Positions 17,319 through 26,191 of a DNA stretch of 64,000 nucleotides are shown here, in pieces (positions within the stretch are counted from its first letter, which is position 1; every line of letters starts with the position of its first letter). This DNA is from Streptomyces sp. NBRC 110035 (GTDB taxonomy: Bacteria; Actinomycetota; Actinomycetes; Streptomycetales; Streptomycetaceae). Location: assembly GCF_000829695.1 (NCBI RefSeq), contig NZ_BBNN01000016.1:248001-312000 (forward strand), given 5' to 3'. The notes beneath the pieces are model-generated. The model worked only from the letters and a program-made list of their open reading frames with translations. It did no database searches and had not been told where the DNA came from. The translations under genes and the position numbers were made by a program.

Positions 17319-18727
17319 GCGGCCCCATGGCACTGGAGCCGGGCGGAGGCGAACAGGACACCCTCGCCCTCCGGCCGGTCACAGCCGTCCCGCGGCTGCC
17401 GCGGCCCCTCCCGGCCGACGAGCCCACCCTCGTCGTGCGATTACCGCGGCCCGTTCCGGACCAGGAGGAGGTGGACCGGCTGGCCGCCGGCCTGGCCGAC
17501 CGCATCGGCCCCGCCGTCCACCCCTACGAGGTGGCCGCGCTGCTGGAGGCGGAAGGCCTGTCCGCGGACGCCGTCCGGCGGCAGTACGGCCATCCGAACC
17601 TGTTCTCCCTGGCTTCCGCGCTGTACGAGCGCGTCCCCAGAACGTTCCCCGAGCTTCCACCCGCCCCCGACCCCTGGCGTCCCGACACCGCGCGCTGCCT
17701 GCTGCGCGGCGTGCTGTTCGCCCTGCCGGGCCTCGCCTACCTGCTCGCCGCACCGCTGGGGCAGTCCGCGCGGTACGCCCCCGCCCTCATCGCGGCCGGT
17801 GTCGTCTCCTGGGCCTGGGGCCAGGCACTGGGGCACCGCGCCCACCTGCGCCTGGCGACGGGGCGCCACGAGGCGGGCCGCACCCTGCTGACCGGGGCCG
17901 CCCTCGGCGCGGCCCTGGCCACGGCCACCGCGGCGGCGGCCGCCGGCGGCGGACCGGTCACCCTGGCCGCCGCCGCACAGTCGCTGTACCTGGCCGCCGC
18001 CTCGACGCTGCTGGTCCTCGCCCGGGAACGGCTGCTGCTGGCAGCCCTGACCCCCCTGGTCGCCGGCGCCGTACTGCTGCCGTGGTGGGAGCCCGGCCCC
18101 GTCCTCAGGCTCGGTCTGCCCCTGCTGGCGCTGGCGGCCACGCTCGCCGCCGCCGGCTGGTCGCTGCGCGGCGTGCTCGGCGTCCCGCCCGTCCCCGGCG
18201 CGCGCCGGCCACCGCTGCCGGTCTCCCTGCCCTACGGACTCTTCGGCCTCGCCGCGGCGTCGCTGGTCCTGCTGGAGGGCCGACAGCATCCGTACGCCAT
18301 GATCGTGCTGACCGTGAGCATGGGACCGGCCGAGTGGCTGCTGTACCGCTACCGCGGCTGGTCGGTCGCGGCGCTGCGGGCGACCGCCACGCCCGCCGCC
18401 TTCCTCCTGAGGTCGGCCGGCCTCCTCGGCCTCTGCCTGCTGGTCTATCTCCTCCCGTTGACGCCCGCGGCACTCCTGACCGGAGCCGACCCGGCCGCCC
18501 TGCTGCTCCTCGCCGCGACACTGTGGACGGCCCTGCTGCTCCAGGCGTTCGGCGTCGCCTGGCCCTCCGCCCTGATCTGCCTGACCGCCGCGGGCTGCGC
18601 CGCCGCGGTCACCCTGCTGCGCCTGCCACCGGGGCCGGCCGTCCTGCCGCTGTGCTGCGGCGCCGCGGCCCTGTGCCTGTCGGTGTGCGTGCTGCGGCTG
18701 CTCGGCCGGCCGGCGGTGCACGCCTGA
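17315..18727 (+). CDS. Polytopic membrane protein of the exopolysaccharide locus (PelG-position)
   Basis: A 470-residue protein with about 110 cytosolic residues followed by some 11-12 hydrophobic helices from about residue 128 to the end (GVLFALPGLAYLLAAPL and onwards). Two helices are nearly pure Ala/Leu. Its place right after the PelF-like gene is that of PelG, the polytopic partner of PelF, but I see no clear MATE-type motif, so it may be an analogue. The likely role is to anchor the glycosyltransferase or move the chain across the membrane. Codon 43 is TTA (17441-17443), the second TTA codon in the locus. Confidence 0.7.
   Translation: MSGPMALEPGGGEQDTLALRPVTAVPRLPRPLPADEPTLVVRLPRPVPDQEEVDRLAAGLADRIGPAVHPYEVAALLEAEGLSADAVRRQYGHPNLFSLASALYERVPRTFPELPPAPDPWRPDTARCLLRGVLFALPGLAYLLAAPLGQSARYAPALIAAGVVSWAWGQALGHRAHLRLATGRHEAGRTLLTGAALGAALATATAAAAAGGGPVTLAAAAQSLYLAAASTLLVLARERLLLAALTPLVAGAVLLPWWEPGPVLRLGLPLLALAATLAAAGWSLRGVLGVPPVPGARRPPLPVSLPYGLFGLAAASLVLLEGRQHPYAMIVLTVSMGPAEWLLYRYRGWSVAALRATATPAAFLLRSAGLLGLCLLVYLLPLTPAALLTGADPAALLLLAATLWTALLLQAFGVAWPSALICLTAAGCAAAVTLLRLPPGPAVLPLCCGAAALCLSVCVLRLLGRPAVHA
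17441..17443 (+). promoter_or_regulatory. TTA codon (possible bldA control)
   Basis: An in-frame TTA at codon 43 of the polytopic membrane-protein gene, in VVRLPRP. With the TTA at 13546-13548 it places two essential-looking genes of the locus under possible bldA control. Confidence 0.7.
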
Positions 18728-18815
18728 CCCCCGTGCGCGCACGTCACCACCACCCGCGCCCCTACGGCGCCGCCGTCGCACCCCACCCGTTCACACCACT
18801 GGAAGGACAACCGAG

Positions 18816-19817
18816 TTGACCTCCGCACCGCTCGCCGCCGTCACCGGGGCCGAAGGCTTCATCGGCTCGCACCTCACCGAAGCGCTGGTCGCTGCCGGCC
18901 ATCGCGTCCGGGCCATGGCCCAGTACAACTCCTTCTCCTCCTACGGATGGCTGGAGACCCTGTCCCCGGACGTCCTGGACCAGGTGGAGATCGTCCTCGG
19001 CGACGTCCGGGACCCCGGATCCGTACGCGGCCTGCTCGAAGGGGCCGACCGCGCCTACCACCTGGCCGCGCTCATCGCGATCCCGTACTCGTACCGGGCG
19101 CCGCACAGTTACGTGGACACCAACGTCACCGGTACCCTCAACGTGCTCGAAGCCGTGCGCCAGTTGGGTACGCCGAGGCTGGTGCACACCTCCACGAGCG
19201 AGACCTACGGCACCGCGCGGACCGTGCCGATCACCGAGGACCACCCCATCAACACCCAGTCCCCGTACGCCGCTTCGAAGGCGGGCGGGGACCGGCTGGC
19301 CGACAGCTACCACGCGAGTTTCGACACGCCGGTGGTGACGCTGCGGCCGTTCAACACCTTCGGGCCGCGCCAGTCGATGCGTGCGGTGATCCCCACCGTC
19401 ATCGGCCAGGTCGCGGCGGGTGAGCGCACCATCACCCTCGGCGACCTGCGGCCCACGCGGGACTTCACCTACGTCGAGGACACCGCGCAGGCCTTCCTCG
19501 CCGTCGGCACCGCACCCGCCGAGCAGGTCGTGGGCCGCACCTTCAACGCCGGCACCGGCGGCGAGATCTCGGTCGGCGACCTCGTCGCGCTGATCGGCAA
19601 GGTCATGGACAGCGCCCTCGACGTACGGGAGGACACGGCACGGCTGCGGCCCGCCAACTCGGAGGTGATGCGGCTGGTCGCCGACGCCACCCGGCTCGCC
19701 GACGCCACCGGCTGGAAGCCCGCCCACACGCTGGAGCAAGGACTCGCCCGGACCGTGGAGTTCTTCCGCGACCCGGCCAACCTGGCCCGCTACAAGACCG
19801 GCATCTACAACGTCTGA
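18816..19817 (+). CDS. Nucleotide-sugar epimerase/4,6-dehydratase (extended SDR)
   Basis: A 333-residue extended short-chain dehydrogenase. The NAD-binding motif TGAEGFIGSH is at residues 10-19, the catalytic YxxxK is SPYAASKAGGD at about 150, and the sugar-binding block GDLRPTRDFTYVEDTA is at about 210. It most resembles LegB-type UDP-GlcNAc 4,6-dehydratases or UDP-sugar 4-epimerases. The start is a TTG at 18816, 7 nt after GGAAGGAC. In this locus it probably makes the activated sugar for the PelF-like enzyme, whether by epimerisation to UDP-GalNAc or by 4,6-dehydration; sequence alone does not decide. Confidence 0.85.
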   Translation: MTSAPLAAVTGAEGFIGSHLTEALVAAGHRVRAMAQYNSFSSYGWLETLSPDVLDQVEIVLGDVRDPGSVRGLLEGADRAYHLAALIAIPYSYRAPHSYVDTNVTGTLNVLEAVRQLGTPRLVHTSTSETYGTARTVPITEDHPINTQSPYAASKAGGDRLADSYHASFDTPVVTLRPFNTFGPRQSMRAVIPTVIGQVAAGERTITLGDLRPTRDFTYVEDTAQAFLAVGTAPAEQVVGRTFNAGTGGEISVGDLVALIGKVMDSALDVREDTARLRPANSEVMRLVADATRLADATGWKPAHTLEQGLARTVEFFRDPANLARYKTGIYNV

Positions 19818-19830
19818 CCCGCCCCGTCCG

Positions 19831-19886
19831 GCCCGCACCACCGGCCCGCACCACCCGACTCGCACCATCCGATCCGCACCACCCGA
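19831..19886. repeat. Short tandem repeat between SDR and nucleotidyltransferase genes
   Basis: Four imperfect 13-14-bp units of the form CCGCACCACCCGAT are arrayed head to tail in the 121-bp gap between two genes of the polysaccharide locus. They may be a replication-slippage product or a leader element; no hairpin is evident. Confidence 0.6.
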
Positions 19887-19938
19887 TCTGCGTCCGGCAC
19901 GTCCCCGGGGAACACGAAGAATCCGAAGGAGAAGCCCC

Positions 19939-20652
19939 ATGCACGCAGTGATACTGGCAGGAGGCAAGGGCGTCCGGCTGCGGCCCTACACCACAGCCCT
20001 CCCCAAGCCGCTCGTTCCCATCGGCGACCAGCACGCCATCCTGGAGATCGTGCTGCGCCAGCTCGCCACGTCCGGCTTCACCCACTGCACCATCGCCATC
20101 GGCCACCTCGGCGAGATCATCCGCGCCTACGTCGGCGACGGCTCCCAGTGGGGCATGGACATCGACTACGCCACCGAGGAGAGCCCGCTGGGCACCATGG
20201 GTCCCCTGCTCACGCTGCGCGAGCGGCTGCCCGAGACCTTCCTGGTGATGAACGGCGACGTCCTGACCGACCTCGACTACGCCGACGTCCTGAACCGGCA
20301 CCGGGAGTCCGGTGCCCCGCTGACCATCGCGACCTACGCCCGCAAGGTCCACATCGACTTCGGCGTGCTGACCACACAGGCGAGCCGGGTCGTCGCCTTC
20401 ACCGAGAAGCCCAGCATGGACTACCGCGTCTCCATGGGCGTCTACGGGCTGTCCCGCTCGACGCTCGAGAACTACACGCCCGGTCTCCCACTGGGCTTCG
20501 ACGAACTCGTCCTGGACCTCCTCGCCGCCCAGCGCCCGCCGCACGCCTACGAGTTCGACGGATACTGGCTGGACATCGGACGCCCGGACGACTACGACCG
20601 GGCCAACGCGGAGTTCACCACCCGCAAGTCCCTGCTGCTCAAGGGAGCCTGA
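19939..20652 (+). CDS. Sugar-nucleotide pyrophosphorylase (NTP_transferase)
   Basis: A 237-residue nucleotidyltransferase. The signature LAGGKGVRLRPYTTALPKPLVPIGD sits at residues 6-30, with the metal-binding Asp in NGDVLTDLD at about 103-111 and FTEKPSM near 155. It transfers a nucleotide to a sugar 1-phosphate, giving the activated donor for the SDR enzymes on either side. It is shorter than full GlmU-type enzymes and lacks a left-handed beta-helix domain. A ribosome binding site (GAAGGAGAAG) precedes the ATG by about 6 nt. Its sugar specificity cannot be read from the sequence. Confidence 0.88.
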   Translation: MHAVILAGGKGVRLRPYTTALPKPLVPIGDQHAILEIVLRQLATSGFTHCTIAIGHLGEIIRAYVGDGSQWGMDIDYATEESPLGTMGPLLTLRERLPETFLVMNGDVLTDLDYADVLNRHRESGAPLTIATYARKVHIDFGVLTTQASRVVAFTEKPSMDYRVSMGVYGLSRSTLENYTPGLPLGFDELVLDLLAAQRPPHAYEFDGYWLDIGRPDDYDRANAEFTTRKSLLLKGA

Positions 20653-20658
20653 GCACCC

Positions 20659-21657
20659 ATGCGCGTTCTCGTCCTGGGCCGCACCGGCTACCTGGGCCGT
20701 CATGTCGTCGCCCACCTGCGCGGTCTGCCGGACACCCAGCTGTCCGAGGCCGGCCGCTCGTCCGCGGGGGCCGGCGCAGGCCTGCGCGTCGACCTGGCCG
20801 CCGACTCCCCGGACCGGCTCGCCAAGACCTTGGCGGAGGCGGCACCCGACGCCGTGATCAACTGCGCGGGCGCGACCGGCGGCGACCCGGTCACCCTGGC
20901 CGAGGTCAATGCCCGCGGCCCCGCCGCCCTGTGCGCCGCGCTGGGGCAGGCCGCCCCCCGGGCACGCCTGGTCCACCTGGGCTCGGCCGCCGAATACGGC
21001 CCGGGGGAACCCGGCACCAAGGTGGCGGAGACGGCGGCGACCCGCCCGCTCGGACCGTACGGCGCGACCAAACTCGCGGGCACGGCGGCGGTGACGGCCT
21101 CCGGCCTGGACGCGGTGGTGCTGCGGGTGGGCAATCCGGTGGGACCGGGTGCCCCGCCCACCGGGCTGCCCGGCAGGGTCGCCGCCCTTCTGCGCGAGGC
21201 CGGCGCGCCGACGGGAACGGAGGCGGGAACAGGGACCGGGGCGGAGGCAGGCGCCGGGGCGGTGCTGCGGCTCGGTGACCTGTCCGCGTACCGCGACTTC
21301 GTCGACGTACGCGACGTCGCGCGCGCGGCGGTGCTCGCCGTCACGGCGGCCGGGCCGCTCCCGCCCGTCCTCAACATCGGCGGCGGCGAGGCGGTCCGGG
21401 TGCGCGACCTGGTGCACCTGCTGGCCCGCCGGGCCGGTTTCGGGGGCCGGATCGAGGAGGACAGGGGAGCCGCGGGAGGCTCGGCCCGCTCGGCGGCGGT
21501 GTCGTGGCAGTGCTCCGACATCACGGCGGCGGGCGGGGCACTCGGCTGGCATCCCGCGTACACCCTCGAGGAGTCGCTGGCCGCGCTGTGGGCGGCCGGC
21601 GGCACGGGCGCCGACGAGACGGGGAGCACCGGTACGGAAGGCGGCCGCGCGCCGTGA
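20659..21657 (+). CDS. NAD-dependent epimerase/dehydratase family protein
   Basis: A 332-residue SDR with the motif VLGRTGYLGRHV at residues 4-15, the catalytic block GPYGATKLAGTA at about 131-142, and the late motif YRDFVDVRDVARAA. It begins 7 bp after the nucleotidyltransferase stop and overlaps the spherulin-like gene by four bases. A short Thr/Gly/Glu run at about 188-202 (GTEAGTGTGAEAGAGA) interrupts the fold. Together with the SDR at 18816 it probably completes donor-sugar synthesis, as a reductase or epimerase. Exact reaction unknown. Confidence 0.8.
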   Translation: MRVLVLGRTGYLGRHVVAHLRGLPDTQLSEAGRSSAGAGAGLRVDLAADSPDRLAKTLAEAAPDAVINCAGATGGDPVTLAEVNARGPAALCAALGQAAPRARLVHLGSAAEYGPGEPGTKVAETAATRPLGPYGATKLAGTAAVTASGLDAVVLRVGNPVGPGAPPTGLPGRVAALLREAGAPTGTEAGTGTGAEAGAGAVLRLGDLSAYRDFVDVRDVARAAVLAVTAAGPLPPVLNIGGGEAVRVRDLVHLLARRAGFGGRIEEDRGAAGGSARSAAVSWQCSDITAAGGALGWHPAYTLEESLAALWAAGGTGADETGSTGTEGGRAP

Positions 21658-22328
21658 GCCTGCTGATCCCCCTGTACGTCCACCCGGCCGAGGACCCGGG
21701 CGCCTGGCACCGGCTGATCACGGCCGCCGACCGTACCTACGCCGTCGTGCTCAACCCCGCGAACGGCCCCGGGGCCGGACCGGACCAGGCGTTCACGGCG
21801 GTCGCGGACGCGCTGCGGGCGGCCGGTGCCCGGCTCCTCGGCTACGTCGACACCGACTACGGCGCGCGGGACCCGTCCGCGGTCACCGCCGAGGCGCGCC
21901 GGCACCGGGAGTGGTACGCGGTCGACGGCTGCTTCCTGGACCGGGTGACCGCGGGGCCGGACGGCCTGCCGGGCTGCCGCAGGCTGGTCCGGTCCCTGCG
22001 CCGGACCGGGGCGCGGACCGTCGTGCTCAACCCCGGCGTGGACCCGGCGCCCGGTTACGTCCGCCTCGCCGACCTGACCGTCACCTTCGAGGGGCACTGG
22101 TCCACCTACGTCGCCGCGTTCAGCCGCTCCGCCCGGGCGAAGCCGCACCCGCCGGAACGGCTCTGCCACCTCGTCTACGGTGTGCCCGAAGCACTCGTGC
22201 CCCTGGCCGTACGCACCGCGCAGGACCGCGGCGCCGGGATCTGCGGCCCGGTGACGGGTGAACTTCCCAACCCCTGGGCCGCGTTGACCCCTGCCCTGAC
22301 CGTGACCGAAACCGAGGGACGGACATGA
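21654..22328 (+). CDS. Spherulin-4-like protein (Sph3/GH135-type)
   Basis: A 224-residue protein starting at a GTG overlapping the previous stop. It matches the spherulin-4 pattern along its length: LLIPLYVHPAEDPGAWHRL, VVLNPANGPG, LLGYVDTDYGARD, WYAVDGCFLDRV, VVLNPGVDPAPGY, VTFEGHW. The fungal member Sph3 is a glycoside hydrolase needed for galactosaminogalactan synthesis. The family usually shows an Asp-Glu pair where this protein has D96-R97; the later Glu146 is kept. No signal peptide is visible, so it may act in the cytoplasm or the assigned start may miss an N-terminus. Overlaps the GH114 gene by four bases. Confidence 0.78.
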   Translation: MSLLIPLYVHPAEDPGAWHRLITAADRTYAVVLNPANGPGAGPDQAFTAVADALRAAGARLLGYVDTDYGARDPSAVTAEARRHREWYAVDGCFLDRVTAGPDGLPGCRRLVRSLRRTGARTVVLNPGVDPAPGYVRLADLTVTFEGHWSTYVAAFSRSARAKPHPPERLCHLVYGVPEALVPLAVRTAQDRGAGICGPVTGELPNPWAALTPALTVTETEGRT

Positions 22329-23206
22329 GCAGGAAGCCTCCGTTCTTCGCGCCCGCGCCGACGGTGCCGGCCGTGCTGGCCCTGCTGGCCGCCGCGGCCC
22401 TGACCGGGTGCTCCGGCCCGGACGGCGCCGGGGACGCGGACACCCGGTCCGCACCGCCGTCCCGCACCTCCCCGGCCCCGCCCGGCCCCTCCCGCACCCC
22501 CGACCGGGCGCCCTGGCGCCCACGCCCCGGGCTCGCCTGGCAGTGGCAGCTCGACGGCAGGGCCGACCCGTCGGCCGAGGTGCCCGTCTACGACATCGAC
22601 GGCTTCGAGAACACCGCCGCGGACGTGGCCCGCCTCCACCGCGACGGCCGCAAGGCGATCTGCTACATCAACGTCGGAGCCTGGGAGGACTTCCGGCCCG
22701 ACCGGGACGCGTTCCCGCCCTCCGTCCTCGGCAGCACCAACGGCTGGCAGGGCGAACGCTGGCTGGACATCCGCCGGATCACCGTACTGAAGCCGATCAT
22801 GGAGCGGCGGTTCGACATGTGCCGGGACAAGGGCTTCGACGCGGTGGAACCGGACCTGGTGGAGGGCTACGACCACGACACCGGGTTCCCGCTCACCGCC
22901 GCCGACCAGCTCCGCTACAACCGCATGATCGCGGACATCGCGCACGAACGCGGCCTGTCGGTGGGCCTCAAGAACGACCTGCCGCAGATCCCGCAGCTCG
23001 TGGACGACTTCGACTTCGCCGTCAACGAGGAGTGCGCGCAGTACGGCGAATGCGCCGAGCTCACTCCGTTCATCGAGGCGGGCAAGGCGGTCTTCCACGT
23101 GGAGTACGCCGAGCCGACCGGTGAGTTCTGTGCCGAGTCCCGCGAGCTGAAGCTGTCGTCCATGCGCAAGAAGCCGGACCTGGGGGTGTGGCGGGACCCG
23201 TGCTGA
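22325..23206 (+). CDS. GH114 endo-alpha-1,4-polygalactosaminidase-like lipoprotein
   Basis: A 293-residue exported lipoprotein with a lipobox LTGC near residue 30 and a Pro/Ser/Thr-rich linker. The GH114 fold follows: WQWQLDG, VPVYDIDGF, KAICYINVGAWEDFRPD, then D177 in VEPDLVEGY and E235/E236 in NEECAQYGEC, where the family's catalytic Asp and Glu are expected. Characterised members, such as fungal Ega3 and the PelA hydrolase domain, cut partly deacetylated galactosaminoglycans. As the last gene of the locus it probably trims or releases the polymer at the cell surface. Confidence 0.88.
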   Translation: MSRKPPFFAPAPTVPAVLALLAAAALTGCSGPDGAGDADTRSAPPSRTSPAPPGPSRTPDRAPWRPRPGLAWQWQLDGRADPSAEVPVYDIDGFENTAADVARLHRDGRKAICYINVGAWEDFRPDRDAFPPSVLGSTNGWQGERWLDIRRITVLKPIMERRFDMCRDKGFDAVEPDLVEGYDHDTGFPLTAADQLRYNRMIADIAHERGLSVGLKNDLPQIPQLVDDFDFAVNEECAQYGECAELTPFIEAGKAVFHVEYAEPTGEFCAESRELKLSSMRKKPDLGVWRDPC

Positions 23207-23955
23207 CCCGCGGGACGACCTGTACAGGGCTGTGACCCGAGGACGCGGACAAGGGTGGATGCGCGGTGCGCCGCCACGACGATCGGGCCGGCTTCCTGCA
23301 CGCCGAGCTGCTCCTCGGACCGGCCGGTACAGCCGCCCGTCTCCGGCTTCCTCCCGTCGTACTTTGCCCGGGCGGGCTTCGTGCCCTGGCCGGGGCCGGC
23401 GAACGGCCCTCCCGCCCCGACCTTCTCGGAGACCTTCGGCGGGTCGGGCCCGGTATGACCGGTCAGCACCTCGGCCTCGGCACCGGACGGATCACGCACG
23501 GGCCGCCCACCCCGGGCACGCAGACCGGCTTGACGCTCCTCGACGCCCCGGGCCACGGGCACCCGGCCCACCGGCCGGGCGCCCCCTCCGGTCACCGGAG
23601 TGCGGCGGCGCGCAGGGGCGGGTGCCCGGACTGACGAACCCGCCCGAAGGCTGTGCGCGATTTCCCCGCCGCGTGCATCACGGATGCGTCACAAGGCCGA
23701 GTTGGCCATCGACAGATCAACACCCTCTCCACAGAAAGAACTTGACGTCTCCCGCGACACGACGGAAGATCACGCCACGTCGCTTTGCACACCGTGACCC
23801 ATGCGCCCGCAGTACGCGACGAGGGGGGTTTTTCGGCATGGCCCCCGACGGGGGGTGCCGTCCCATGCGCGGAGACGTCGGCGCGACCCTCAAACGCGCC
23901 GCGACGACAGCGTTTTCCTCCCCGCCTCATTTTCCGGACGAGCAGGAGGAAGCCC
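23207..23955. other. Long intergenic region
   Basis: These 749 bp hold no gene I can support; open frames on both strands look like chance high-GC frames with Arg/Pro-rich translations. The last 250 bp carry a candidate promoter (23742-23770) and a G-run (GAGGGGGGTTTTT near 23819) that may form leader structure for the DUF1906 operon. Confidence 0.4.
23742..23770 (+). promoter_or_regulatory. Candidate promoter for the DUF1906 operon
   Basis: TTGACG, a 17-bp spacer and GAAGAT resemble a vegetative sigma-70-type promoter. The -35 match is good and the -10 is weak. It would give a leader of about 180 nt before the ATG at 23956. Confidence 0.35.
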
Positions 23956-26163
23956 ATGGCAGACGAGATGGTGCAGCGCGCCCAGAGATTCATCAACACG
24001 ACCTACGGCAACGGCGCGACGCTGGGCATATCCAAGCTGGAGGAGAACGGTCGGACCGGCTGGCCCGTGATGTACGCGCTGACCCGCGCGCTCCAGTACG
24101 AGATGGGCATCACCGCCCTGTCCAACTCCTTCGGCCCGACCACCCTCGGGAAGCTGGGCGAGCTGTACGGAAAGCTCGACGAGACGACCGTCCCGTCGGC
24201 CGACTTCTGCCGCATCATCCAGTCCGCCCTGTACTGCAAGGGCTACGACGGCGGCGAGATCGACGGTCAGTACAACGACCGGGTCAAGGACGCGGTCGTG
24301 AAGCTCAACCAGAACATGGGCGTCTCCGGCACCTACCCGGGCAGTTCCTTGTGGCCGAAGGTGGTCAAGGGCCTGTTCACCATGGACGCCTATGTCACCG
24401 TCAACAACGGCTCGGACAGCATTCGTTCCATCCAGCAGTGGCTGAACGGCAAGTACGTCCTGCGCAAGGACTTCTACATCATCCCCTGCGACGGCCACCA
24501 CTCCCGCGACGTCGCCAAGTCGATGCTGTTCGCGATCCAGTACGAGCTGGGCATGGCGGACGGCGTCGCCAACGGCGTGTTCGGACCTGGCACCCAGTCC
24601 GGCCTCAGGAGCCACACCGTCTCGACCGGCAGCACCGGGGTCTGGGCCCAGCTCTTCACCGCGGCCATGATCCTCAACAAGCGAAACGTCCCCTTCGGCA
24701 CCTTCACCGCCACGGTGCAGTCCGGCGTGGAGACCTTCCAGTCCTTCAGCAAGCTCCCGGTCACCGGCAAGGGCGACTTCCAGACCTGGGCCTCGCTGCT
24801 CGTCTCCTACGGCGACCAGTCCCGCAAGGGAACGGCCTGCGACGGCGTCACCATGATCACCCCTGCGCGGGCGCAGGCCCTGAAGGACGCCGGCTACAGG
24901 TACATCGGCCGCTACCTCTTCAACCCCTCCTCCACGGACCTGCCGGAGAAGCAGATCCAGCCCGGCGAGCTGGCCACCATCAAGGAGTACGGGCTCAGCT
25001 GCTTCCCGATCTTCCAGACGTGGAGCCGGTCCGCCGACTACTTCAGCCCGAGTCAGGGCGCCGCCGACGCGTTCCGCGCGATCGAGTGGGCCAAGTACCA
25101 CGGCTTCAAGCCCGGCACCATCATCTACTTCGCCGTCGACTACGACGCCATGGACGGCGAGGTCACGGACTACGTCCTCCCGCACTTCCGCGGGGTCATG
25201 CGCACGATCGGCGAGAACTCCGGCTACGGCGTGGGCGTCTACGGCCCCCGCAACGTCTGCCAGCGCGTCGCGGACGCCGGGTACGCCGCGGCGAGCTTCG
25301 TGTCCGACATGTCCAGCGGCTTCTCCGGCAACCTCGGCTACCCACTGCCGACCAACTGGGCGTTCGACCAGATCTCGACCATCAAGGTCGGCTCCGGCGC
25401 CGGGTTGATCGAGATCGACAACAACATCGTCTCCGGACGCGACTACGGCCAGAGCGACTTCAACGCCGGCGCCGACCTCGGTGGACTGGACACGCGACTG
25501 GACGAGACCGCGTACCGGAACCTGATGCTCCAGGACGTGAAGACCTACCTGGAGTCGATCGGCGTCCCCGAGACCGGCGGCGACGGCTGGACCGACAAGG
25601 ACTGGGCCAGCCTCGGGGGCATCTCCAACACGGAGGCGTTCAACGCGGTGGTGGACGCGGACTGGCTCTTCACCTCACTGGCCCGAACGCTGCGGATGCG
25701 CAAGGCTCTCATCCAGGCCCCGGTCCTGTGGGAGCTGCGTAAGCTCAACCCGCTCGACTTCGCCTCCGACACAGCGGTCAAGGCGGGTCAGCTGGACGAC
25801 TGCAGCACCGGGTGGGGACAGATCTTCGCCAAGACCGCCATCAAGGCCCGCAACTACTGCATCGGCGAAGGGATCATCAACGGCGAGCCACTGGACCACG
25901 ATTCCACGACCGACCTCCGGGACGTCTGGGACAAGCTCCACCACGACGAGGAGTACAACGTCCGCACCGTCGCGTACGTGCTGCTCTGGAACTCGGAGCT
26001 GCTCGGTATCGACCGGCCGGACCTGAGCGGCGACGTCCATGTCACGGAGGCGGTCCTCGGCCGGTACAACGGCACCAACTCGGACGCCGAGCAGTACGGA
26101 CGAGAGCTGATGGGCCTGTACAACGTCCTGGAGCAGTACAACGCGTTGTCGCGCGCCCAGTGA
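23956..26163 (+). CDS. DUF1906 (Rv2525c-like glycoside-hydrolase fold) protein with peptidoglycan-binding-like repeats
   Basis: A 735-residue protein starting at an ATG preceded by AGGAGGA. Residues about 1-290 contain repeated units like peptidoglycan-binding domains (ALQYEMGITALSNSFGPTTL, AIQYELGMADGVANGVFGPGT). Residues about 300-520 match the DUF1906/Rv2525c TIM-barrel (ALKDAGYRYIGRYLFNPS, TIIYFAVDYDA, YGVGVYGPRNVC), a fold related to wall-active hydrolases. The last 200 residues are unrecognised. There is no Sec or Tat signal, odd for a wall enzyme, so export by another route or release on lysis is possible. Two small exported or membrane proteins follow in the same operon. Confidence 0.82.
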   Translation: MADEMVQRAQRFINTTYGNGATLGISKLEENGRTGWPVMYALTRALQYEMGITALSNSFGPTTLGKLGELYGKLDETTVPSADFCRIIQSALYCKGYDGGEIDGQYNDRVKDAVVKLNQNMGVSGTYPGSSLWPKVVKGLFTMDAYVTVNNGSDSIRSIQQWLNGKYVLRKDFYIIPCDGHHSRDVAKSMLFAIQYELGMADGVANGVFGPGTQSGLRSHTVSTGSTGVWAQLFTAAMILNKRNVPFGTFTATVQSGVETFQSFSKLPVTGKGDFQTWASLLVSYGDQSRKGTACDGVTMITPARAQALKDAGYRYIGRYLFNPSSTDLPEKQIQPGELATIKEYGLSCFPIFQTWSRSADYFSPSQGAADAFRAIEWAKYHGFKPGTIIYFAVDYDAMDGEVTDYVLPHFRGVMRTIGENSGYGVGVYGPRNVCQRVADAGYAAASFVSDMSSGFSGNLGYPLPTNWAFDQISTIKVGSGAGLIEIDNNIVSGRDYGQSDFNAGADLGGLDTRLDETAYRNLMLQDVKTYLESIGVPETGGDGWTDKDWASLGGISNTEAFNAVVDADWLFTSLARTLRMRKALIQAPVLWELRKLNPLDFASDTAVKAGQLDDCSTGWGQIFAKTAIKARNYCIGEGIINGEPLDHDSTTDLRDVWDKLHHDEEYNVRTVAYVLLWNSELLGIDRPDLSGDVHVTEAVLGRYNGTNSDAEQYGRELMGLYNVLEQYNALSRAQ

Positions 26164-26191
26164 CACCTGCGAACGAAGGAAGACGGGACCA

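Noticed and set aside
19831..19886. Tandem repeat as an attachment site for an integrative element
   Set aside because: There is no tRNA gene or integrase nearby and the repeat is within an intact biosynthetic locus.
23232..23800. Several plus-strand open frames before the DUF1906 gene
   Set aside because: Translations are Arg/Pro/Ala-rich with no motif, and the frames shift relative to the well-supported gene at 23956.
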